This document shows, one piece after another, positions 56,465 through 64,000 of a stretch of DNA of 64,000 nucleotides. The translations under genes and the position numbers were made by a program. The notes beneath the pieces are model-generated. The model worked only from the letters and a program-made list of their open reading frames with translations, had not been told where the DNA came from and did no database searches. Source of the DNA: Rhypophila decipiens (taxonomy: Eukaryota > Ascomycota > Sordariomycetes > Sordariales > Naviculisporaceae); assembly GCA_033297075.1 (NCBI GenBank), contig MU858126.1, forward strand, positions 1 to 64,000. Direction: 5' to 3'. The first letter of the stretch is position 1, and each line of letters opens with the position of its first letter.

Positions 56465-58727
56465 GTTCGGGTCTTTCCCCCTTTTCTGTTAGCACGCATG
56501 CGATGCATATCAGCAAAATTGGAGTCTCCATGAGACGAGGAGGTTCGGCCGAGTGAATGGTGTCATGCCTCAGGATTTAAGGATAGCAAATTAGCAATGC
56601 AGCTGCCGGTTCTTGGGGTTGCTCGCCGAGCGTCTCGAAATCGTTTTTGCCTCTTATTTTTTGCCCATTCTCACCTTGTCCCTGGCTCCTGTGCCATCCT
56701 GTGGTCCTGTTTACTAACGAGAATTGCAACGAACCAAGCAGAGTCGTCAGAGGAGGTCACACGGCTATCACACGGCTGCGCGCAATTCTCCCTTTTTAAC
56801 CCCCCGGTCCATCCTTCCGTCCCAGCCATTCGTCCGCCCATGATCGTGGACCCTCTGGGCCCCCTTGACCTTTTCGCCTCCCACGCCGACCGAGTTCCCT
56901 GGTGACCAAACAGGCGTCAATGCCCCAGACCGCCTCCTGAATCTGGGCACCCTCCACTTTGGACTGCCAGTCAGTGGCAGTCACGCAAGTCACGTTCTCC
57001 TTCCTTTCTCTCTGCGCCCCCGTCGCCCACCTCGCCAAACGGGGACAGCAGCAGTGACCTTCCCGGTTTCCGCTTGCACGCCCCCCTGGTCCCTGACTCC
57101 CTGGCCCTCGGCCCTCCCATAATTTGCCCTAGGGTTCCGTGGCAGGCAACTGGCTTGGCCTAGCTCGTCGCCGTCAAGAAACCCATGGGAAAGGATTGAA
57201 GCGAGAATCACGTCTTCAACGCAGCCACCCATTGTCACCTCTGATAAAAACGAAGCAAATCAATGGAGAAGAGATAATCGAGTAGAGAGCTCATAGCCTT
57301 AGATCGACAAAAGCCCACTGAGCGAACAGCCGTTCTAGTGGGTGACGTTTTTGCCCCTCATTACCTGGTATCCTGTAAGGTACTGCAGTGTTATGGTCTT
57401 GTGGTCTCTTGTCAGACGTAACGCATCCACCCGATACTCTGTTTTCCCGTCCGGCTGTTTCGACAACATCAACAAGCCCCAAGACAAGTGACAGCTTTAC
57501 TCTAATACGCTCCGCTTCCTCTCCACCTGGCACTGAAAGATCTCACGAAGCGCGGGGTTGGGCTGTTCCGGCCGGACTGAGGTGTTCGGACACACGAGAA
57601 TTGCAAAGAAGCTACACGGAGGCCGAGACTTTGGCCAGATACCAGCGACAGTCGCCTGGAAGATCATCGTGCTGTAAGTGTAAGTTCAACACCCCGGTTC
57701 TGCCATACAAAACCCGTTTAGTGCAAATTTCCCCACACTTTTACCCCCATACAATGGCATTCGCACCGCCCTTGTTTGGCATTTCGCCTGCCGAATGGGA
57801 AATGTGAAGATTGGTCCGACCTGCACTCCGCAAAAGTCACCTGTATTTTTGGGTCATATCACACGTGTGTTGTTTGCCTTGCCACATGAGAAGGAAAAGA
57901 AAACAATTGCATCTTCAGTCCATGTCACGCAGAGCGCAATGTGAGCTTTTTTTGCACGCACCATACATCACGTATCAAGGCTTCGAGATTCAATCCAAAA
58001 CGATGGTGGGATTCTTTTCCTTCCGGGTACCTTCTTGAGTGGCAGGTGTGGAACCCCCATCTTTTACCCCATTCACGCCCTGCCGTGTGCCCAAATCTGG
58101 GGAGGCCTTGACCGACCATCCCACGTTTTGGCACACACCTGGTCAACCCTTCTAGGGATGAACAGAACAGGGGTGGTGACCTGGGCGTGCTGGGCTACGA
58201 CACTAGCGTGCACTACCGCCAGAGACCACTGGCATTGGAACCCACATCCGCCTGGGACAGCCGAACTCCTTAAGCTGCACACCTTCTCGCTGGCGCAATT
58301 CCCCTCTTGCTGAATTCCATTCATTTGCTTCATTCCCTCTGCTGGTCTGCATTCTCACCCCAATACCGAAACATTTGTTATGCTTTTGGGTTTTCTAACC
58401 TTCGCGTCAACTCTAATCACACCAGCGTAATAGGCTTGTCCAGAATTGCTCGTTTTCGACCAAGTAATTGAATCGACCACCCAGAGACCGCACGCGTATC
58501 TTTGCATCATCCTCGTCTTTGTCCCCCAGGCCGCCACGCGGGACAACCGATTCGAGAACAGAACTTCGAATACCGGCACCACTGATAAGCTCCCCTCAAG
58601 GATTGGGCGCCGAATCTCGAGTATTATTTGTGCTCGAGAAATCCCTATGACGGGCTTCTACTGCCACTCGTTGGAGAAGGACACTAGGTGAATTGGACAG
58701 ACTGTTCTGGGAGACTCCTTCTTCAAT

Positions 58728-60532
58728 ATGGCGGTTGTTCTGTCTTCTGAGGAGAATAACTATTTCTCGTCGTCGCCCTTGCGTCGGTCACACTCACAGC
58801 CCAAGTTTGTCACTAAACAAGGTGGCTTTCGCACATCTTCGTCAGCTTCGAGGATAAGCGACCTCTACACCCAGCGCGATTCCTTCGAAGATTCTAGCGT
58901 CTCCTCCGCACCATCATCTCCTCGGGCTGCTCATGGCGAGTCCACCGACCTCTCTTGCACATCGACACCGGCAACAAACTGTTCTCTGGCTTCGGACTGC
59001 GAGGAGGAGGAGGAGGAAGAACCGTTGGGCTCCGGGACTCCGGATCACCTGGTCCTGCCACAATACGACGACGTAGGCTACTTCAACCAGGTCGAGGACC
59101 TGGAACCTCCCCCCAGTCCACAGTCTGGCTCGTCCGGCACACCCTCCCCGAATGATCAAAGTACTTCCAACAGCACCTCAAGGCCCGGAACCCCAGAGCT
59201 CTTCGAGCGGGCGGAAGATGATATCTCGATAAAAGTACAGCCTTCCCGGCATGTCGACTATTTATCACATAACTGGCGCGAGGAGGATATTTGGTCGTCG
59301 TGGAAGCTTATTGTCTCGAAAAGGGGAGACTACACCAATTCCGCACGTTTAGAAAATGCGTCCTGGAGAACATGGATGAAGTCCAAGTACAAGCTGAGCA
59401 CCGTCTCACCCGAGACGCTCAATTGGTATGTTTGCCCTCGCCTCCAGCTGGAGATATTCCTCTTTTGACACCTAGCAGGCTCAAGGATTGCGACGTCACA
59501 TGGCTTTATGGCCCACTGCAGACAGGCACCGCAAGTATGAACCCGATACACACAGAGATGAACAGCGCGAGGCTATCCAAGTCCAGCTCTTTTGCCAACA
59601 AGAAACCCATCCTGAAGAAGAGGAGTATGTCTGAGCTCATGCTCCAGAGATCATTGTCAGCATCATCTCTTGTGAAGCAGGCGGCAGCAGCAGTCCAAGC
59701 CCAGCAAAAAGGAGGAATGAAGCGGACGGGGAGGCGGCCCGGCCTGGACCGAGCCCATACGGATTTCGTCACATTTCAAATCGGTTCGCGGGGGGCCAGC
59801 AATGATAACACTAGCCTTTTCCCCTCCGCCGTTACCTCGGGGGTGATATCTCCAAGCGGCGAACGGAGACATATTCATTTCAATGAGCAGGTGGAGCAGT
59901 GTATCGCCGTTGATGTTAAGGGCGACGACGACGATGACGAACCCGACCCGGCTCGCTTTGACTTTGACGACAGCGACTCGGATGATGGAGCAATCATGAT
60001 GAAGCGCACAGCTGCTAAGAAACGTCCCATCTTGAAGAAGGCAAAAAGCCATGGCTCAGCTGGCGAAAGCAAGACGATTGCCATGCTACCTTCAACGACG
60101 TTGAAGTACAGAGAAGACACACCTGAGCCAACCGAGTCAGCGATGAAGCATAGCACCGGAGTCGCATACAGGAGTCCGGTCATATCACCATCCTCCTCCC
60201 AGGAAACACTGCGGCCCTCGAAAAAATCAGGCAAGATGTTCTTCAACGATGATGATGACGACGATGATGACGACGAGGACCAGGATGAGGAGGACGACGA
60301 CGCAACCTGGATGCCGTCGACACGGAGCGGAGGTCTTTCCAGGTCCATATCGTCGAGCAGCTTATCTGCGGAACCATCCGGGATGCGGAGAACAGCGTCT
60401 GGAATGTTTATGCCAGTCGAGGAAGGCGGTCGCGATGCTGCCAGTGAAGGCCTTTTCGGTCGGGTTATTGATACGGTAAATACGGCCCGGGATATTGCCC
60501 ATGTCATATGGAACGTTGGATGGAGGAAATAA
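58728..60532 (+). CDS. REG1-like regulatory subunit of protein phosphatase 1 (Glc7)
   Basis: Exons 58728-59425 and 59479-60532 (53-nt intron) encode 583 residues. Yeast Reg1 targets PP1/Glc7 to Snf1 and hexose-sensing proteins, maintaining glucose repression. The family core (DUF1752) spans the intron: HVDYLSHNWREEDIWSSWKL, then SRLENASWRTWMKSKYKL written here from ARLENASWRTW, PETLNW at the exon end and LKDCDVTWLYGPLQT in exon 2. A PP1-docking motif of the RVxF type is HIHFNEQVEQCIAVD (Ile-His-Phe). Other parts are Ser-rich, with an Asp/Glu run near residues 500-520 (DDDDDDDDDEDQDEEDDD). Filamentous-fungal proteins of this family are linked to carbon repression, but its exact partner here is inferred. 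The 3' splice site is a tandem TAGCAG; use of the second AG restores the family consensus NWLKD. Confidence 0.87.
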
Positions 60533-62026
60533 TAATATGCTGGTTGTCCTTTTTTTATTAACCAATCCGTTTTCCAGAAGGAGGCGACCCCCAGTAATAC
60601 CTACCCACTGCGTCCCGGCACGAAGAGTTTCTCCAATGGACGTGTACGATAGATGGATTAAACCGGGTGGGATACCATACGTGGAATATTAGGGCTCCCT
60701 TCGCCGACGAGACCGACCATACCCATTACAAGACATATCGAGTGAGCATATCGACGAGGATTTGCTGCAGATACATTCCGGGGCTGCGAACGGGACGTTG
60801 ATATACATTCAAAAACGCTGTATCAGCTTGGGATGGCTTTTGTAGGCCGGGACGGGAGGTTCCCACGGTATCTATGTTGATTGGTTTTGTAATGACTGGC
60901 TACGGGGCTAGTCCTGGCGCTTTTCTGGGAAAGTGTGGACGTCGAAGCGACGTCTTGTTGAGGCCGATACCCAGTGCTTCACTTGGATTCAGGTTTAGCA
61001 TTTTCTCTCCTTTTTGTCTTGCGGGGTGCGTTTCATTTTCATGGCGCAATCATGGTTGGGTGGGTGGCTCATAGGAAAGGGCCCAACACAAAATCCGGGG
61101 AGGGTAAAAGTTGATATTTTTATTTATTTTTATTTTTGTATTTCTTCTTGCTGGCACGTCATCTTTGGAGCGGAGCTGATACCGAGTGTTGTTCAGGGAT
61201 GGTGCTATATCATGACATTCTAGCGCAAACGCATACTTTAGGGGTTTAACGTGTACATATATATCTCGTTGCTGGGAGGAAAGCTGGAGGAGTCTGATTT
61301 CTTTTCTTGTGTGAAGGAGACGACTCCTTTGACACCGCAAGCACATCGAGGCTGGAGCGAGGACATAGCTCGCCGGGGCCGTGTAAAAATATATCACGCA
61401 TACTCGATCATGGCTGATTTGGTTGATTTTGAGCGAGCGTGAGCGAGAGTGAGGATGTTAGTGCAGTAGGTAATCTTTGGCTATTTTCAAAACAGTACGG
61501 ATACGGGTTACTTCAATGCGAGACATACCCATATATGATATCACTTGCGCAATAGAGCAGAACGCATTGGCATTCAAAGCTGATGCCAGAGACTACGCCA
61601 TTGCTCGAATGACCTTGCCAAGTACAACTGTGACAGCCTTTGTGAAGCTGAAAGCCATTCATCGGATTACACGTAGGGTACTCCGTACTTTCACCTGGGA
61701 AATGAGGCCACAAGGCACAAACATTTAGCGTGCCAAGACTATTCCTTGGCACTAGCTCCCGGAGTGGAGCCCTTGGAAACGCGTGCATGGAGCTGCCTTG
61801 AGCTTCAGAACCACCAACATCCCGTCATTGACAATCGCAGCCTGAGCTCCTCGCCATCCTCGCCATCCCCGACAACAACACTAAGCCCCAAGACGACAAG
61901 AACACCATACAAACCAGCCAGTCATCTTATCGTCACATTTTATTGACGACGGCCTCTCTCGAAACGCCCTCCCTCGGTCGAGTCGGATAGCGACAAACAG
62001 CTACAGGCACACCTGGAAGCTCAGAG
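60533..62026. other. Intergenic region, REG1-like gene to PRE2
   Basis: It has a T-rich tract near 61110-61140 and a TACTCCGTA at 61679, and includes the PRE2 promoter. I see no supported gene. Confidence 0.5.
61679..61687 (+). repeat. Recurrent intergenic 9-mer TACTCCGTA
   Basis: Exact copy 5 of 5, about 340 bp upstream of the PRE2 start. Confidence 0.5.
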
Positions 62027-63050
62027 ATGGATACCCTCGTCGCGCAGTACAGCCGTCCGGCATACCAACAGAACAATGCACTTGCGGAAGAGGAACAGCA
62101 GGACCTTTTAGATGGTGTTCCCGGTGCTTCCAATCTCTCGCTCAAGTTTGCGATGCCGCCGGTAGCTCATGTCAGTTAACTCTCTGATTTCCCTGATCTT
62201 TGCTTTAAGGGTCGAGGACAAGTCGTGTGTGCCGACAACGGATTAGACAACACCCACCCAGTTCTTACAAGCTATAAACTTGCGTATCTGCAATATTCTA
62301 ACATCCTCTTGTGATTCACAGCCATCAGCCTGGCTCCGCGCTGTTTCCGATGACCGATCGAACCCGTCCTGCCCCATCAAGATCGCCCACGGCACAACCA
62401 CACTCGCATTCCGCTTTCAGGGAGGCATTATCGTAGCCACCGACTCCCGTGCCACAGCCGGTAACTGGATTGCCTCGCAAACTGTCAAGAAGGTCATCGA
62501 GATCAACAGCGACCTCCTCGGAACCATGGCCGGTGGTGCGGCCGACTGCCAGTACTGGCTCGCCTGGCTGGGAATGCAGTGCCGACTCCACGAGCTGCGA
62601 CACAAGCGCCGCATCAGCGTCGCCGCGGCCTCCAAGATCCTAGCCAACCTGGTCTACCAGTACAAGGGGATGGGCCTGTCCATGGGCACCATGTGCGCCG
62701 GCGTCACCAAGGAGGAGGGCCCCGCGCTCTACTACATCGACTCGGACGGCACGAGGCTCGCGGGCAACCTCTTTTGCGTCGGATCTGGTCAGACCTTTGC
62801 GTATGGTGTCTTGGATGCCGAGTACCGCTATGATTTGACGACGGAGGAGGCGCTCGAGCTCGGCAGCAGGAGTATTCTTGCTGCTACACATCGTGATGCG
62901 TACTCGGGTGGTTTCATCAACTTGTACCATGTCAAGGAGTCTGGATGGGAGAAGCACGGGTTCAGCGACACGAACCCCATTTTCTGGAAGACGAAGCTGG
63001 AGAAGGGCGAGTTCAGCAACGTCACTAGCTCCTTTTCTGAGCGGGTTTAG
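62027..63050 (+). CDS. PRE2: 20S proteasome subunit beta-5 (chymotrypsin-like)
   Basis: Exons 62027-62170 and 62322-63050 (151-nt intron, GTCAGT donor, CTAAC branch) encode 290 residues including a propeptide. The propeptide is about 72 residues and is cleaved at HG|TTTLAF, exposing catalytic Thr73 of the precursor. Conserved features of the mature subunit are [34 protein letters not shown] with the catalytic Lys (Lys33 of the mature chain in the family), [11 protein letters not shown], and the [10 protein letters not shown] near the end. The subunit sits in the inner ring of the 20S core and cuts after hydrophobic residues. The exon 1 start [14 protein letters not shown] is the first ATG after the last in-frame stop region, and the join is in phase 0 (AH|PSAWL). 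Confidence 0.95.
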
Positions 63051-63158
63051 GCGTCATGTGTATGATATGATAGTTTAGGGGTTGTGCGGTTTGTGGTGAG
63101 CTGGTCGAGACTGTTGAACAGAGCGGCGAAATACAGAAGACAGAAATGGAAGGAGGAT

Positions 63159-63164
63159 AATAAA
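63159..63164 (+). terminator. Candidate poly(A) signal AATAAA of PRE2
   Basis: An exact AATAAA lies 109 nt after the PRE2 stop, at a plausible distance for the 3' UTR. Fungal poly(A) signals are degenerate, so this is tentative. Confidence 0.35.
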
Positions 63165-63548
63165 GCTATCCAGACTATTACCTTGCCACCGCTGTATCAA
63201 ATTTATTGACCGCTTCTTTCACCCTTTTGTGATTATCTTTTCTTCCAGTACTTGTCCACGCTCCAATGATGCTAGATATCTTACAAGTTCATTAATAAAA
63301 ATTAAAATACATGATATAATGTAATGCAATGTACAAAAACCAAGGGGCTGGTCCAAGTAAAATGTAAAAAGGGAAGAAAAGAAACCATACAGGCAACGGA
63401 AGAAATAAGTAGGAGAAGGAAGGAAGGGTATATATAACCTCTATATGTACAAATACAACCAGTCACCATCACAGGTTAGGTGATACCTATCTATCCTACA
63501 TTCTATATGCTACTCCCTTGATCCAACATCTGTAGCTCCACTTTGTAC

Positions 63549-63571
63549 AGGTAGGTAGGCAGGTAGGTCAG
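63549..63571. repeat. Degenerate AGGTAGGT repeat in the QRI7 3' flank
   Basis: AGGTAGGTAGGC followed by AGGTAGGTC; more CTACC copies continue to about 63635. The composition resembles the CTAC tract at 27334. Confidence 0.6.
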
Positions 63572-63635
63572 GTTGTAGAGTTCTACTACCTATCTACCCA
63601 CACTATTACCTAGCTACTTTAGACACAAAAACTAC

Positions 63636-64000
63636 CTAATTAAACCCATGCTTCCTAGCAAAATCGTCAAAATCATCAAACCCCCTCTTCTTGACAACCT
63701 CGTCCTTGTTCCTCCTCTCCTCCTTGACAAAATATCCCTCCTCCATCAAGCCAACGCCGTACTCGTCCCTCTTTAAGGTCCCAATCTTGGTCGGCTTGAT
63801 GGCAGGGTCCAAGGACCATCTTCTCGTGGGACTGATCGACTCGAGAGGGGTGCGCCAGCCTGCCTCGAACATTTCGAATCCGGTCCAGGCGATCATTGCC
63901 GCGTTGTCGGTGCAGTATTCTAGCGGGGGGGCGACGGCGCGGATGTGGGGGAATTTGCGCGCGTTGAGCCATTGCCGGAGGATGAATCGGAGGTATTTGT
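63636..64000 (-). CDS. QRI7: Mitochondrial tRNA N6-threonylcarbamoyladenosine synthase, C-terminal part
   Basis: An open frame enters from the right edge and ends at TAG 63638-63636, giving about 120 C-terminal residues. It matches the Kae1/Qri7/TsaD family: KYLRFILRQWLNARKFP, then VAPPLEYCTDNAAMIAW, where the CTDN(A/G)AMIAW block carries the conserved metal/nucleotide-pocket Asp. The ending WRTPLESISPTRRWSLDPAI is typical of the mitochondrial Qri7/Pgp1 branch, not cytosolic Kae1. The enzyme transfers the threonylcarbamoyl group to A37 of mitochondrial tRNAs that read ANN codons. The N-terminus, including the His motif and any presequence, lies outside the window. It is convergent with PRE2. 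Confidence 0.9.
   Translation of the reverse strand, partial: KYLRFILRQWLNARKFPHIRAVAPPLEYCTDNAAMIAWTGFEMFEAGWRTPLESISPTRRWSLDPAIKPTKIGTLKRDEYGVGLMEEGYFVKEERRNKDEVVKKRGFDDFDDFARKHGFN

Larger units (their letters stand above)
50772..58727. other. 8 kb stretch without a recognisable gene
   Basis: This is the longest gap in the window. Open frames up to 204 codons occur (55830-56444 plus, 51082-51567 minus, 52592-53050 minus), but they overlap on both strands, lack domains, and none is joined by convincing splice sites to a protein-like neighbour. Features seen are an imperfect triple CCAACGAC near 51620-51660, a 14-bp palindrome at 55109-55122, a TACTCCGTA at 56456, and GATA repeats near 52030. 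The final part is presumably the REG1 promoter and leader. Lineage-specific genes or long noncoding RNA cannot be excluded. Confidence 0.45.
63051..63635. other. Convergent 3' flanks of PRE2 and QRI7
   Basis: AT-rich flank with a candidate PRE2 poly(A) signal and GTAGG/CTACC microrepeats at 63549-63571. There is no gene. Confidence 0.55.

Noticed and set aside
13563..57138. CCTAGG as an over-represented motif
   Set aside because: About 13 copies were noticed in 64 kb against about 16 expected by chance, so the 6-mer itself is not enriched.
1..64000. Secondary-metabolite cluster, mating-type locus, 5S rRNA or virus-derived sequence
   Set aside because: No polyketide or peptide synthase, mating-type HMG/alpha-box, 5S rRNA signature or viral domain was seen on either strand.

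Overview
The window is nuclear DNA of a filamentous ascomycete (Pezizomycotina, most likely a Sordariomycete). Genes carry short introns (about 50-80 nt) with GTRNGT donors and CTRAC/CTAAC branch points. The gene set is typically fungal: a class IV chitin synthase, a CHS4/SKT5-type chitin synthase activator, a BtgE-like GH17 protein, a CYT-4/DSS1 mitochondrial RNase and a fungal sucrose/alpha-glucoside transporter. There is no operon structure. I cannot name the species from sequence alone. All exon joins were deduced by reading frame and splice signals; no transcript evidence was available.

Layout. 0-0.5 kb: the end of a Tc1/mariner-type DNA transposon with an open N-terminal transposase fragment, entering from the left edge. 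1.2-2.5 kb: an unusually long Hsp20/alpha-crystallin protein. 3.4-5.8 kb: inner nuclear membrane protein SRC1/HEH1. 6.7-8.0 kb (-): HIS1, ATP phosphoribosyltransferase. 10.4-12.3 kb: an SUT-type sugar/proton symporter. 14.5-16.9 kb (-) and 23.4-27.1 kb (+): a Sel1-repeat chitin synthase activator and a class IV (yeast CHS3-type) chitin synthase, divergent across a 6.5 kb gap. 31.4-33.8 kb: a WD40 protein. 35.7-37.4 kb (-): a secreted GH17 protein. 39.9-43.0 kb: mitochondrial RNase II CYT-4/DSS1. 43.5 kb: an intron-containing tRNA-Arg(ACG). 44.1-46.8 kb (-): COG4. 47.5-48.6 kb: NUS1. 49.1-50.8 kb: TRM5. 50.8-58.7 kb: an 8 kb stretch with no recognisable gene. 58.7-60.5 kb: a REG1-like PP1 regulatory subunit. 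62.0-63.1 kb: proteasome subunit PRE2. 63.6-64.0 kb (-): the C-terminus of a mitochondrial QRI7-type tRNA t6A synthase running off the right edge.

How the genes relate. Most are housekeeping genes. The clearest functional neighbourhood concerns the cell wall and secretion: chitin synthase, its candidate activator and a GH17 wall protein lie within 23 kb, followed by COG4 (Golgi glycosyltransferase recycling) and NUS1 (dolichol synthesis). I found no clearly new defence, toxin or metabolite system. The observations most worth testing are the activator/synthase pairing, tandem branch-point/acceptor pairs in the SRC1 intron that would switch membrane topology, a structure-rich segment between NUS1 and TRM5, a recurring intergenic 9-mer, and a high share of AAG 3' splice sites.
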